From CBFGWV01 sp965652545 (lineage in GTDB: Bacteria > Pseudomonadota > Gammaproteobacteria > Competibacterales > Competibacteraceae): a stretch of 60,628 nt of DNA. The position numbers and the translations under genes were made by a program. Location of the stretch: the NCBI GenBank assembly GCA_965652545.1, contig CBFGWV010000005.1, positions 1 through 60,628 of the forward strand. Direction: 5' to 3'. The notes under the pieces were generated by a model. The model made no database searches. It was not told the DNA's origin and saw only the letters and a program-made list of their open reading frames with translations. Positions 1 through 9,384 of the stretch are shown here, in pieces (the first letter of the stretch is position 1; the number at the start of each line of letters is the position of its first letter).

Positions 1-5
1 ACCCC

Positions 6-1166
6 ATGACGCCGACGCTCGAACTGGCCCAGCATTTGATCTGCCGCCGCTCCATTACCCCCGAAGACGCCGGCTGCCAGCAGGTGCTTGCGCAGCGGTT
101 GGCGGACCTGGGTTTCGTCATCGAGCCCATGCGCTTCGGTGAGGTGGACAACCTCTGGGCACGACGCGGCAGCGAGGGGCCGGTGTTCTGTTTTGCCGGG
201 CACACCGACGTGGTTCCCACCGGGCCGGTCGATCAATGGCACTCGGACCCGTTCGAAGCCACCGTTCGCGACGGCATGCTCTACGGCCGCGGCGCCGCCG
301 ACATGAAGGGCAGCCTGGCGGCGATGATCACCGCCACCGAGGCGTTCCTGGCCGACCACCCCGACCATCGCGGCAGCATCGCCTACCTGCTGACATCCGA
401 CGAAGAAGGCCCCGCCCTTCACGGCACGCGCCAAGTCATCGACACCTTGCAGGCACGCGGCGAATCCATCGACTGGTGCCTGGTGGGCGAGCCCTCCAGC
501 AGCGCGCGCTTGGGCGACACCGTCAAAAACGGCCGCCGTGGTTCGCTGCACGGCCGGCTGGTAGTCAAAGGCATCCAGGGCCATGTCGCCTATCCGCATA
601 TGGTCCAGAACCCCATTCACGCCGTGGGTTTGATCCTCGCCGCCCTGGCCGATGAGGTCTGGGATCACGGCAATGCGTTCTTTCCGCCGACGTCGTTTCA
701 GATCTCCAACATCCACTCGGGCACCGGCGCGGCCAACGTCGTGCCCGGTGAGGTAGAGATGCTGTTCAATTTCCGCTTTTGCACCGAGCTTACGGTGGAG
801 CAGCTCCAGGAGCGCGTGCGCACCATCATCGACACGCAGATCCTCAACGAGCAGGTCAAGCGTGGTTATCTGTTCGATTACGACCTGACCTGGACCTTAT
901 CGGGCATGCCGTTTCTCACCGAGCCGGGCGACCTGGTCACTGCCATCGCCCATGCGGTGAAGGCCGAAACCGGCTACGAGCCCGTGCTGTCGACCGCCGG
1001 CGGCACCTCGGACGGGCGCTTCATCGCCCCCACCGGCGCGCAGGTGGTCGAACTCGGCCCGATCAACGCCACCATCCACAAGCTCAACGAGTGCGTCAGT
1101 GCCGAGGATCTGGATCGGCTCAGCCGCATCTACCAAGGCGTGCTCACTCACTTGCTGGCGCGCTGA
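6..1166 (+). CDS. dapE: N-succinyl-diaminopimelate desuccinylase DapE
   Basis: Cytoplasmic zinc hydrolase that removes succinate from N-succinyl-L,L-diaminopimelate in lysine and peptidoglycan-precursor synthesis. The 386-residue product is close to the usual 375-380. Visible M20-family metal and catalytic motifs: GHTDVVPTG (H66, D68), GRGAADMKG (D99) and SDEEGP (E133/E134), plus a C-terminal histidine in NATIHKLNE. The start is the first ATG in the window, so upstream control is not visible. The msrC-like gene begins 13 bases downstream on the same strand, suggesting co-transcription. DapB of the same pathway lies at 14.8-15.6 kb. The assignment is secure. Confidence 0.96.
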   Translation: MTPTLELAQHLICRRSITPEDAGCQQVLAQRLADLGFVIEPMRFGEVDNLWARRGSEGPVFCFAGHTDVVPTGPVDQWHSDPFEATVRDGMLYGRGAADMKGSLAAMITATEAFLADHPDHRGSIAYLLTSDEEGPALHGTRQVIDTLQARGESIDWCLVGEPSSSARLGDTVKNGRRGSLHGRLVVKGIQGHVAYPHMVQNPIHAVGLILAALADEVWDHGNAFFPPTSFQISNIHSGTGAANVVPGEVEMLFNFRFCTELTVEQLQERVRTIIDTQILNEQVKRGYLFDYDLTWTLSGMPFLTEPGDLVTAIAHAVKAETGYEPVLSTAGGTSDGRFIAPTGAQVVELGPINATIHKLNECVSAEDLDRLSRIYQGVLTHLLAR

Positions 1167-1179
1167 AAAGGACATATCC

Positions 1180-1665
1180 ATGGCTGAACAGTTAATGGTG
1201 GCCGACAGTACCGACCGGGCCGAACGCTACCGTATGCTGATCCCCCAGTTGATCGCCCTGACCGCCGACGAACCGGATGCCATCGCCAATATGGCCAACG
1301 TGGTGTCCGCGCTCAAGACCACCTTCGGCTGGTTCTGGGTGGGCTTCTACCGGGTGGTGGGCGATGATCTGGTCCTCGGCCCGTTCCAGGGCAGTCTCGC
1401 GTGCACACGCATTGCGCCCGGCAAGGGCGTCTGTGGCGCAGCCCGCGCGCAGCGCGCCACGCTGGTCGTACCCGACGTTGATGCCTTCCCCGGTCATATC
1501 GCCTGCGCCAGCGAATCGCGCTCGGAAATCGTCGTCCCGGTCATCGTGGACAGCGAGGTCGTGGCCGTGCTCGATGTGGACTCCGACCGCCCGGACGACT
1601 TCGACGACACGGACGTCCACGGTCTGGAAGCATTGATTGCGGCACTCGGGGGGCGGCTGGCATGA
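1180..1665 (+). CDS. msrC: GAF-domain free methionine-(R)-sulfoxide reductase
   Basis: A 161-residue single GAF domain protein. The three cysteines used by free-Met-R-sulfoxide reductases are all present (in LACTRI, GVCGAA and HIACAS), so it should reduce free methionine-R-sulfoxide in the cytosol. The ATG at 1180 is chosen because an AAAGGA Shine-Dalgarno lies just before it and the protein then begins at the family's usual N-terminus; an upstream in-frame extension would run into dapE. It overlaps the next gene by four bases (ATGA), indicating translational coupling. The gene symbol is by family resemblance. Confidence 0.88.
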   Translation: MAEQLMVADSTDRAERYRMLIPQLIALTADEPDAIANMANVVSALKTTFGWFWVGFYRVVGDDLVLGPFQGSLACTRIAPGKGVCGAARAQRATLVVPDVDAFPGHIACASESRSEIVVPVIVDSEVVAVLDVDSDRPDDFDDTDVHGLEALIAALGGRLA

Positions 1666-2831
1666 GTCGCTACGACATTGCCGTCATCGGCTACGGACTG
1701 ATTGGCGCGGCCGCTTGGCGTCACCTGGCCGAAAACGGTGTACGGGCCGCGATCATCGGTCGCGGCGAACCGGCCAACCTGGCCACCCATCAAGGCCCGT
1801 TCGCCAGCCACTACGACTCTGGACGCATCACCCGCAAGCTCGACCCGGACCCGTTGTGGGCACTGCTGGCCGAACGGTCGATCGAGCGCTATGCGGCGCT
1901 GGAGGCGGCCAGCCGGGTGAACTTCCACCACCCGGTGGGCGCGCTCATCGCCGGGCCGGACGTCAGCGACGGCTATGTCGCCGAGGTCGCCGCGGTGGCC
2001 GATCAGCGCGGGCTGGAGCACCGCCAGTTGCGCGGGACCGAACTCGCCCTGGCCGGGGTGGAGTTCCCGGCCGGCAGCATCGGCCTGCACGAACCGGCGC
2101 CGGCCGGCTTCATCGACCCGCGCCGCATGCTGCTCGCCCAGCGCACCGCCGCGCTGGCCGCCGGCGGTGTCCACATCGAGGCCACCGCGTTGTCGGTGAG
2201 CGTCGGCGATGCGGTGGAGATCGTCACCGACAACGGCGAGTCCATCGCCGCCGATCGTGTGCTGGTCGCGACCGGTGGATTTACCAACCACGCCCCGCTG
2301 CTGCCCACGCCCCTGCCACTGACCCCCAAAGGCCGCACCGTCGTTCTCGCCGAGGTGCCCGACGGCGCTTTGGCCGGCCTGCCCAGCATCATCCTCGATC
2401 TGGTCGACGACCCGGACCTGCACGATATCTACCTCGTGCCACCCACCGTCTACCCCGACGAGCGCCGCTATCTGAAGATTGGTGGTGACGCACGGGTGTT
2501 CCCGCGGCTGACGACTCCCGAGGCCGCGCAGCGCTGGTTCCACGCCGGCGGCAGCCCATTGGAGGCCCTGGCGCTGGCCCGTGTGTTGCTGGCGTTGTTC
2601 CCCGGCCTCAAAGGCGTCCGCCTGCTGCCCAAACCCTGCGTGGTCACCGATACTCCCTCGGGCTACCCCATCGTCGACCGTATCGACGACCGCCGTTTCG
2701 CCGCGGTGGGTGGGTGCGGCTACGCGGGGAAATCCGCCGACGAAATCGGCCGCCTGGCCGCCCGCCTGGTCTTGGCCGGGCATTGGGACGATGATCTCGA
2801 CCCGCAGCCGTTCGGGTTCAGGGGTAATTAG
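1662..2831 (+). CDS. FAD-dependent oxidoreductase of the DAO family
   Basis: A 389-residue flavoprotein of the D-amino-acid/sarcosine oxidase (DAO) superfamily. An N-terminal Rossmann dinucleotide motif (VIGYGLIGAA, residues 7-16) is followed by the usual substrate-cap region and a C-terminal FAD-contact segment (AVGGCGYAGKS). It probably oxidises a secondary or primary amine with O2 as acceptor; the substrate cannot be read from sequence. It is coupled to the GAF reductase gene by an ATGA overlap, which hints at a shared redox role. Its stop overlaps the stop of the convergent glycosyltransferase gene. Confidence 0.82.
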   Translation: MSRYDIAVIGYGLIGAAAWRHLAENGVRAAIIGRGEPANLATHQGPFASHYDSGRITRKLDPDPLWALLAERSIERYAALEAASRVNFHHPVGALIAGPDVSDGYVAEVAAVADQRGLEHRQLRGTELALAGVEFPAGSIGLHEPAPAGFIDPRRMLLAQRTAALAAGGVHIEATALSVSVGDAVEIVTDNGESIAADRVLVATGGFTNHAPLLPTPLPLTPKGRTVVLAEVPDGALAGLPSIILDLVDDPDLHDIYLVPPTVYPDERRYLKIGGDARVFPRLTTPEAAQRWFHAGGSPLEALALARVLLALFPGLKGVRLLPKPCVVTDTPSGYPIVDRIDDRRFAAVGGCGYAGKSADEIGRLAARLVLAGHWDDDLDPQPFGFRGN

Positions 2832-3712
2832 CGCATTCGCGCCGGGCTGTCGCCGGGGCCGGTGAGATAGCCGGCCATTTCACCCAGCGCCTGGCCGGTC
2901 ATGATCAACACCATCGCCGGCCACGCCCTGAGCGCTCGGCTACGCAGCCCCGGCTGGTGACGGAGAATGCGCCCGAGAACCCGGCTCGGCGCCACCCAAA
3001 CCCGCACCGGCAGGGCCAGCATCCGCACCACGGCACCGCACCAGGCCGCAGGCGCCATCCGCCGCCGCCAACCACCGGCACAGCAACGGCCGTCGTGAAA
3101 ATGGATGGCGACGCTACCCCACCACCCCAGCGACTGCACATGGGCGACCCGCAGCCGCGGATCGTGAATGACCTGCCAACCCGCTTGTAACAGTTTCAAA
3201 CGGAAGGCACCTTCATCGCGGCCATCGTCTGGAAACAACGCCAACGCTGCACGCTTGTAGGAGACGTTGGCGGCACCGGCCACCACGCTCGGCGTGGGCG
3301 AGCCGGGCAGGAACGGCGCATTGGTGAGCAGGAAATTGGCCCAATCCACCAGGCTGCTGTCAGCCCCGTTATCCACGCTGCCACCGATGACCGCCGCGCG
3401 CGGCGCCTCGGCATGGGCACGAAGCACCTGGTCCAACCAATCCGGAGCCGGGCGGCAGTGGTCCTCGGTGAGCGCGACCACATCACCCGCACTGGCCCGC
3501 AGCCCGTGTGCCCGCAGGGCGAACACATCCTGGCCGGGAATGACATCGACCCTCAACCCGGGCAATGGACCGGGTGGCGCAGCGGCCGGACTGGCGCAAA
3601 CCAGACGGACCTCCGCGCCCAGCCGGGCAGCTTCGGGCAAGATGGCATCGAGTGCCAGACGGGCTTCAGGCCAGGGCTGAGTGGTGGCAACCACAACGGA
3701 AAGGCTGGGCAC
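2828..3712 (-). CDS. Glycosyltransferase family 2 protein
   Basis: A 294-residue protein with a GT-A-type N-terminal beta strand (SLSVVVATT), a nucleotide-binding half, and the acidic motif LTEDHCRP where GT2 enzymes bind metal and sugar nucleotide. The C-terminal third is arginine-rich with one weakly hydrophobic stretch (VLIMTGQALGEMAGYL), so membrane attachment is possible. Donor and acceptor are unknown. It lies 75 bases downstream of the DUF4781-like gene on the same strand and could be transcribed with it, but the proteins have no evident functional link. Confidence 0.78.
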   Translation of the reverse strand: MPSLSVVVATTQPWPEARLALDAILPEAARLGAEVRLVCASPAAAPPGPLPGLRVDVIPGQDVFALRAHGLRASAGDVVALTEDHCRPAPDWLDQVLRAHAEAPRAAVIGGSVDNGADSSLVDWANFLLTNAPFLPGSPTPSVVAGAANVSYKRAALALFPDDGRDEGAFRLKLLQAGWQVIHDPRLRVAHVQSLGWWGSVAIHFHDGRCCAGGWRRRMAPAAWCGAVVRMLALPVRVWVAPSRVLGRILRHQPGLRSRALRAWPAMVLIMTGQALGEMAGYLTGPGDSPARMR

Positions 3713-3787
3713 GCTGGGAACGGTCCGTAACGACAGGAGCGCCAGTTTATCAGGCTGCCTTCACGGCACGTTACACCCCAGGTGCCC

Positions 3788-6247
3788 TCAGGATCCTCGC
3801 CATGGCAGCCGGTTCGGTTTGTAGAAGCCCACCTCGGCCACCTCGCTGATGGGAAACGGCCCCTCGGACAGACTCACGCGCGCCAGCCCCTCGAGTGACG
3901 GGTGGACGCCTGGATCACGCCGGAAGCTGGTGTCGATTTTGAATCGAAGGACGACCGTATCCTGCTGGCCAGCACCCAACGCACCGGAGTTGCGGGTTTC
4001 TTTTTTGGTCGGCTGGGCCCGGAATGCAAACACGCGGCCGCTTTCCTCGGCCGACCCGACAAGCAGTCCGGACTCGACGATCTGATCGGCCTTGTCCCGC
4101 GTCGTGACATGGTAGTAAACACCGTCGCGGAGGTTCTCGAGGGTCTGCTCCGCCCGCGTCTTGGGGATCGTCACCGTCGGCAACGATTGACCGTTTCCGC
4201 CCGCCGCGCCTGACAAGGAGAGGTTCCGGCGAAGGATGGCGGAGGACATACCCCCCCACAATGCGGTCCCCAGCCCCAGTTCGAACCGCTGCGCCGTGGA
4301 CAAGTCCTCCCAATCCGCCGCCAGCGTGAAGCCATCGTTGCCCGCCGCCGCGGCATCGGCGGCCAGTGCCGTGCCATTGAGCCCATTCCATAAGCCGGCG
4401 GCGTCGTCCCCGCTCGCACCGGTTCGGCCAAGATAGGCAAGACGCCCCAGGGGCACGGCACTGACCACCCCGGCAATCGTGTAGAAGCCCGCTCGACGAA
4501 CGGCAGGGTCGCTAACATCCAGGGAGCCGAGCTGGGCCAGTTCCACCGCATTGCGGCCGCCAAACCAGAGTCCGGAGGCCGCCCCTGCCACATAGGCGGC
4601 CACCGGTGTAGCCGTGCCACCGGAGGTGTAGACCATCACCCCGGCGGCGGCCAGACCACCGACCAGGGCTGCGGTATCGGCGACCGTCAGGGCGATATCT
4701 TTGGCGTGCTCGGAGAACGTATCCGGTGTATCGGGTGTATTGCGGGTTTCAAGCGGCACCCGGCCATCGGCGCCAGCGCGCAGCTCACCGTCACGGGGAT
4801 AGGTGACCGCACCGGGTGGCAGGCCATTGCCGGTCTCCCACGCTTCAAAGCTGTCGTGGTGCTCGCCTTGATTGTCGACGAACTGCGCGCTTGCGCCTTG
4901 GCCGATCTTGAACAGCGGCAGATCGACCTTGCCGGTGTGCTGGTTCGAGTATTGGATCGGCAGGACGCTCGCCTCGATCGGCCAATCCTCGCCCGCCGCC
5001 GTGACGACCGCCGTTGCGATCTTGTCGATGGTTGTTGCATCGTCACCCTGTGGCTCCAGGTGCAGTGATTCGGCAACCCAGGATTTGAGTGCGGCCTCGT
5101 CGTCGAATGTTTGCAGCGACCCCGGGCCACCATCGCCGCTGAGCATGTGCGCCAGGGCCATGTCCGCCGCATCCTGCGCCAGCGGCTGGGCAATCTGCGG
5201 CGCCATCCAGGGATCGGCGTAGGTCCGCAGGTCCAGCTGCCGGTCACCGTATTCGCCGAGGCTCTCGGCGGTGATCTCGGGGTTGGCCAACAGGATGCCC
5301 AGTATTTGCCCCCGTTGCTCGGCCGGAATGTCATCCTCCAATGGATACGGTTGACGTGAGCTCAGCAATGACCGGCTATCGGGCGAGGTCAGCAAGCCGG
5401 CGATCCGCTCGGCTTCCTGTGTTTGCATCGCGGTATCGTCAGGGTACATGTCGCGCGCCAGCGCCATGCCCACGTTCATTGCCAGCGGGCCGAGGGCCTC
5501 GGTATAGGTCTGGCCCCGGGCGTGCGCAACAGTGGCCAGGATGAAGCTGCGCGACGGCGCATCAAGATCGGCCCCTCCGATGGCGGCCGTAACGGCCTCC
5601 AGAGCCTGGGGCCAGGGCACCAGCGATTGGGTGAACGCGGTTGCCTCCTCCGTGGACAAGCCCGAAACCATGGCGCGCAATACCTGTGGATCGGCCTCAT
5701 GCCCCAGACGATCGAACCGCTCACCGGTGGCGATCACCGCAGCGCGGGCGTACTCGCGCGATGCACTGTTCTCCTCGCTACGGATATCGTCATCCGCATG
5801 CTCAAGCGCCAGGCTCGCCGAGCGCTGTGCGAGCCGATCGGCCACGAGCGGACCGAGGTCGGCGTCATCGCGTACGCCTTCGGCCAGATCGGTGGCGGAC
5901 GAGCCGCCCCCTCCCTGCCATTGAGCCAGCAGTCGGTCGACCAACCAGCGCTGGTCGTCCTGTGCCAATGGACCTAATTCGCTATCGCCCCGCAGTACAT
6001 CCACCGCCGTCTCGTGGGCATCGTCCTTCCAGAATGCCCAGGTATGGTCTTCGACGTGCTCATCGACCCAATCGCCGATCTCCCGCTGACGCGTCGTCGG
6101 TACCGCACAGACATCGGGTTCGCGCGCATCGTCTACTGCGCGGGCAAACGCATTTGCATCAGATCGCGGGGCCGCCATCGGCGGATGCCATTGGCCCAGG
6201 GGGAAGACGCTCAGGCTTCGCGTATCGTTGCTCAGGGGAAAAGTCAT
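3788..6247 (-). CDS. Large DUF4781-like protein with possible ART-like C-terminal toxin domain
   Basis: An 819-residue protein without a classical signal peptide. Residues about 25-410 are helical and acidic. Residues about 425-600 resemble DUF4781 proteins (LPLFKIGQG, FVDNQGE, LPPGAVTYP) and include hydrophobic segments at about 520-565 and 588-605. A short linker leads to a separate C-terminal domain (about 700-819) beginning GVYYHVTTRDKADQIVESG, with GRVFAF after it. That pattern is typical of ADP-ribosyltransferase/PARP-like folds. This layout suits a polymorphic toxin or secreted effector. No immunity gene is apparent downstream. The start at 6247 has no clear ribosome site; ATG at residue 24 is an alternative. 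Function is inference. Confidence 0.6.
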   Translation of the reverse strand: MTFPLSNDTRSLSVFPLGQWHPPMAAPRSDANAFARAVDDAREPDVCAVPTTRQREIGDWVDEHVEDHTWAFWKDDAHETAVDVLRGDSELGPLAQDDQRWLVDRLLAQWQGGGGSSATDLAEGVRDDADLGPLVADRLAQRSASLALEHADDDIRSEENSASREYARAAVIATGERFDRLGHEADPQVLRAMVSGLSTEEATAFTQSLVPWPQALEAVTAAIGGADLDAPSRSFILATVAHARGQTYTEALGPLAMNVGMALARDMYPDDTAMQTQEAERIAGLLTSPDSRSLLSSRQPYPLEDDIPAEQRGQILGILLANPEITAESLGEYGDRQLDLRTYADPWMAPQIAQPLAQDAADMALAHMLSGDGGPGSLQTFDDEAALKSWVAESLHLEPQGDDATTIDKIATAVVTAAGEDWPIEASVLPIQYSNQHTGKVDLPLFKIGQGASAQFVDNQGEHHDSFEAWETGNGLPPGAVTYPRDGELRAGADGRVPLETRNTPDTPDTFSEHAKDIALTVADTAALVGGLAAAGVMVYTSGGTATPVAAYVAGAASGLWFGGRNAVELAQLGSLDVSDPAVRRAGFYTIAGVVSAVPLGRLAYLGRTGASGDDAAGLWNGLNGTALAADAAAAGNDGFTLAADWEDLSTAQRFELGLGTALWGGMSSAILRRNLSLSGAAGGNGQSLPTVTIPKTRAEQTLENLRDGVYYHVTTRDKADQIVESGLLVGSAEESGRVFAFRAQPTKKETRNSGALGAGQQDTVVLRFKIDTSFRRDPGVHPSLEGLARVSLSEGPFPISEVAEVGFYKPNRLPWRGS

Positions 6248-6429
6248 TGCACAACGCCCATGTCGGCGATGCCGCCAGCGAATGGCACCGCGATAAAGAA
6301 TGCGTTGCGGACAGTAGTGATCGGCCCCGGTGGTCTCAAGCGATCGGCCCGGGAAAAGTTCTTTTTTAATAAAGCAACCCAGACGGATTGTCCGCCTGAT
6401 AAGAATTCAGTCGTTTATTCGACAAACGC

Positions 6430-6457
6430 CGCCTCAGGAAGAAATTTCCTGAAGGCG
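6430..6457 (-). terminator. Possible hairpin terminator after the 6497-7782 gene pair
   Basis: A near-perfect stem (CGCCTCAGGAA against TTCCTGAAGGCG, one bulged base) lies about 40 bases beyond the stop of the 220-residue gene. On the minus strand it is followed by TTTGTCGAATAAA, a weak T-rich run, so it is a tentative terminator. Confidence 0.4.
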
Positions 6458-6496
6458 ATCGGAAGCTTGGGGTTTGCGAAAAACGGGCGGGCTCGC

Positions 6497-7159
6497 TCAG
6501 GCCAACGCCTCGATACGCTGCAGCTTTTGCTGCCAGGAGCCTTGATAGAACGCACCCAGCTCGGCCCACAGCCGGTGCCGCCAACCGCCCCAGGCGGTTA
6601 GAAAACGCCGCTCCACGGCCGCACAGTATTTGCCGGCCAGTTGATTGGCGCTGCGGTAGAGCTCGACACCCTGAGCGTCCAGACGCCGGTCGTAGCGACA
6701 ATCTTCGAACAGCATGTGATGCAGGCCGGGAGCATGGCGGCGATTGCGCTGCATGCCGACCAGCGCGGTGACGGCGATGTACTTATCGACTTCGGCTTGG
6801 AGCTCGAGCTCCAGTTGGTTGACCCGGCGCCGATCCTCGGCCCGTTGCACCAGATAGAGAAAATGGCTGACGCCTTCCAGCGCCGTACAGAAAGACTCGA
6901 GATTACCGGCGTGTAACCGGCGGAATGGATCGTCCCGGGCCAGCCGGTCAAACACCATGTGGTGCACGAACAGCGACAGGTCCAGATCATCGTTGCGCTG
7001 GCTGACCAGCAGTTGTTCATCCGGTGGCGGCCGGGCATCGCCCGAGAGCTGGCGTGCCAGATCCGGATCGGTGACCAGAAACTGATCCACGTCCAGCCCG
7101 ACGCGAAAGCCATAGACGAATTGCAGCCAGCGCTGCCACCGCTGCAAGCTGTGACTCAT
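6497..7159 (-). CDS. Conserved hypothetical protein, second of a coupled pair
   Basis: A 220-residue soluble protein rich in Arg, Gln, Leu and aromatic residues, with no signal peptide, transmembrane segment or motif I recognise. The spacing of Leu and charged residues at about 80-150 suggests a mostly helical fold. Its ATG overlaps the stop of the preceding gene by four bases (ATGA), so the two products are probably made together and may interact. A possible terminator follows at 6430-6457. The composition matches the rest of the chromosome. No function is assigned. Confidence 0.7.
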   Translation of the reverse strand: MSHSLQRWQRWLQFVYGFRVGLDVDQFLVTDPDLARQLSGDARPPPDEQLLVSQRNDDLDLSLFVHHMVFDRLARDDPFRRLHAGNLESFCTALEGVSHFLYLVQRAEDRRRVNQLELELQAEVDKYIAVTALVGMQRNRRHAPGLHHMLFEDCRYDRRLDAQGVELYRSANQLAGKYCAAVERRFLTAWGGWRHRLWAELGAFYQGSWQQKLQRIEALA

Positions 7160-7782
7160 TGCAGGCGCCCCGCCCCGGCGGCCAGCGGTTCAATGCCCAA
7201 GCCGCGCAAAACCTGGGCCGTGCGCCGGCTGCCGGTGCGCAACCACAACTCGTACAAGCGCAAGACGTCGGAGTCGTCGTGGAAATGCGCCCGCTGGCAG
7301 ACCCGGGCCAACAGATCGACAAAGGCAGTGAAGTTGGTGGCCAGCTCGAGAAAGATCACTTTCAGGCTGCGCCAGCGGACGGTTTCCGCCGGGGCGTCGG
7401 ACAATACGCTGTAAGCACCGCCGCCCATGGCGATGTAGTAATCCACGTCCACCGGCTTTCGGCTCAGAGAGTGCGGAAATACGCCGCTGATGAACAATGC
7501 CAGGTCCCCCAGGCGCTGCAAGGCGCGGCGGCGGACCTCCAGATGCTGGGAGTTGACAGCCTCGCCGTAGAGTTCGGCGAGCGGTCGCAGCATCAAGCCA
7601 TCGGGGGTTTGCTCGAACAGCTCGCCGGCTCGCGAGAACCCGGACAGCAAATGCACCAGATATTGCAATGTATCGTCCCTGGCGGCCAGCTTCTGCTCTT
7701 GCGCGGCAGTTTCCAACAATCCATGGAAGAACGTCTGCAGATTGGTATCGAGGATAAGGTGGTCGGACGCCTGAGTTCTCAT
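7156..7782 (-). CDS. Conserved hypothetical protein, first of a coupled pair
   Basis: A 208-residue protein starting at the ATG at 7782, preceded by GAGGG at normal spacing. A much longer in-frame reading (to 8484) runs opposite the GNAT gene and is rejected. It contains a block that looks conserved (DVDYYIAMGGGAYSVL) in an otherwise helical, leucine-rich protein. I do not recognise the family. It overlaps the next gene by four bases, forming a two-gene operon divergent from the GNAT/dehydrogenase pair; the shared promoter region is 7783-7920. Confidence 0.72.
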   Translation of the reverse strand: MRTQASDHLILDTNLQTFFHGLLETAAQEQKLAARDDTLQYLVHLLSGFSRAGELFEQTPDGLMLRPLAELYGEAVNSQHLEVRRRALQRLGDLALFISGVFPHSLSRKPVDVDYYIAMGGGAYSVLSDAPAETVRWRSLKVIFLELATNFTAFVDLLARVCQRAHFHDDSDVLRLYELWLRTGSRRTAQVLRGLGIEPLAAGAGRLQ

Positions 7783-7920
7783 GGTGTGCAGCCCTCTATA
7801 AACGACCCATTGGTTTTCAGTACCGCCTTCTATTCGACAGTAGTCGATGCAAAGTTCATTGCAAGTTGGGGGCCAAGTCGCGCGAGGCATGTGGATGCCG
7901 GCTGTGGCATGCTGCGGTGT

Positions 7921-8433
7921 ATGGAACACCGCATACGACCCGCCACAGCCGCCGACGCCCCTATCGTGGGGCGTTTCATTCATCGCCTGATCGTCGAGCT
8001 GGAACCAGAGCGATCCATGCCGCCGCACGACCACTACGGCGCTGTCGCCCACGGCCTGCTCAGCGACGGGCACTACTGGGCCTGGCTGGCGGAGGGCGAC
8101 GGTGAGCCGGTGGGTGTGCTGACCGTGACCGAATCGCGCGCGGTGTATGCCGATGGCGTGTTCGGCGAGATCGTGGAGTTCTATATAGCCCCCACGGCGC
8201 GCGCCGGCGGGCTGGGCCGGCAAATGGTCGAGACGGCACTGGCCTTTGCACACGCCAGGGGCTGGCGCCGTCTGGAGGTCAGCGCACCGGAACAGCCGCG
8301 CTGGGCGAGAACACTGGCGTTCTATCGCGCGCAAGGGTTCATCGACAACGGGCCAAGGCTCAAACGGCTCATCCCGGAAGGCGGTATATCGGCCGGCACG
8401 GCAGATGAACCCATGAGGAGACCGCGCGGATGA
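7921..8433 (+). CDS. GNAT-family N-acetyltransferase
   Basis: A 170-residue acetyltransferase. The N-terminus HRIRPATAADAP and the acetyl-CoA loop region (APTARAGGLGRQMVETAL, a Q/RxxGxG/A-type motif) are characteristic of GNAT proteins. The ATG at 7921 starts the canonical first strand; an earlier in-frame methionine would add unrelated sequence. The stop overlaps the dehydrogenase start (ATGA), so the two are probably one operon. The acyl acceptor is unknown. Confidence 0.82.
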   Translation: MEHRIRPATAADAPIVGRFIHRLIVELEPERSMPPHDHYGAVAHGLLSDGHYWAWLAEGDGEPVGVLTVTESRAVYADGVFGEIVEFYIAPTARAGGLGRQMVETALAFAHARGWRRLEVSAPEQPRWARTLAFYRAQGFIDNGPRLKRLIPEGGISAGTADEPMRRPRG

Positions 8434-9302
8434 TGTCAATCGGTGTCGTCGGTGCCGGCAACATGGGCGGCGCAATGTTGGCACGACTGCGTGACCAAGG
8501 CTGGACCGTTTCGGTCCACGACATCAACCCGGCGCGCGAGCACGAGGCCGCCGCACTCGGGGCGACGGTCCGCCCCACCGCCGCCGCAGTGGGTGCACAC
8601 AGCGACTGCGTCATCGTCTGCGTGGTGGATGCCGCCCAGACGCGCGAGGTGCTCTTCCAACCTGGAACAGGACTCGTGGCGGGCATGCAGGCGGGGGGCT
8701 GCGTGATGCTCTGCCCCACCCTGGGGCCGCAGGACGTGGAAGCCCTGGGTGGCGATTTGGCGACGGTGGGGATCGACTGCCTCGATGCTCCCATGTCCGG
8801 TGGGCCAGCCCGGGCGCGCGAGGGCAGCATGAGTCTGATGCTGGCCGGCCAGACGGTCGTGATCGAACGCCATCGCGCGTTGATCGATGCCTTATCGAGC
8901 ACCGTATTCATCATCAGTGAGCGCATTGGCGATGGCGCACGCACCAAATTGGTGAACAACCTGCTGGCGGGTATCAATCTGGCCGGTGCGGCCGAGGTGA
9001 TGGCACTGGCGCAGCGGATGGGGCTTGATCTCTCGCGCACCTTGTCGGTGATCGAGTCCTCCAGCGGCCAGAGCTGGATCGGCTCGGACCGCATGCGACG
9101 GGCCATCGCTGGCGACTACACCCCCCGCGCCCACACCACCTTGCTGGCCAAGGACACGAACCTGGCCCTGACGGCAGCGGAAAGCCTCGGCTTCGAGCCG
9201 ATGCTCGGGCGCTTGGCGCGGGACACCTTCGCCCGAGCCGTCGCCGAGGGCTTCGCCGACGAGGACGACGGCAGTTTGTTCAAACGGCTGACACGTCGAT
9301 GA
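8430..9302 (+). CDS. NAD(P)-dependent beta-hydroxyacid dehydrogenase family protein
   Basis: A 290-residue member of the 3-hydroxyisobutyrate/tartronate-semialdehyde dehydrogenase family. Visible: Rossmann motif GVVGAGNMGGAM (residues 5-16), the substrate signature DAPMSGGPARAREGSM, and the catalytic lysine in TKLVNNLL. It should oxidise or reduce a short beta-hydroxyacid with NAD(P). It is coupled to the upstream GNAT gene by an ATGA overlap. Substrate is not predictable from sequence alone. Confidence 0.87.
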   Translation: MMSIGVVGAGNMGGAMLARLRDQGWTVSVHDINPAREHEAAALGATVRPTAAAVGAHSDCVIVCVVDAAQTREVLFQPGTGLVAGMQAGGCVMLCPTLGPQDVEALGGDLATVGIDCLDAPMSGGPARAREGSMSLMLAGQTVVIERHRALIDALSSTVFIISERIGDGARTKLVNNLLAGINLAGAAEVMALAQRMGLDLSRTLSVIESSSGQSWIGSDRMRRAIAGDYTPRAHTTLLAKDTNLALTAAESLGFEPMLGRLARDTFARAVAEGFADEDDGSLFKRLTRR

Positions 9303-9384
9303 ATCGGCGAATCGACAGGTGAGGCGATTCCTCTCAGCGGCACGAAAGCCCCTCGATGCGGAACTTCTTTCGACCAAAGTGGCG

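Noticed and set aside
7783..8484. Long N-terminal extension of the 208-residue gene, opposite the GNAT gene
   Set aside because: The extension is arginine/histidine-rich noise overlapping a clear GNAT gene; a ribosome site and normal start exist at 7782.
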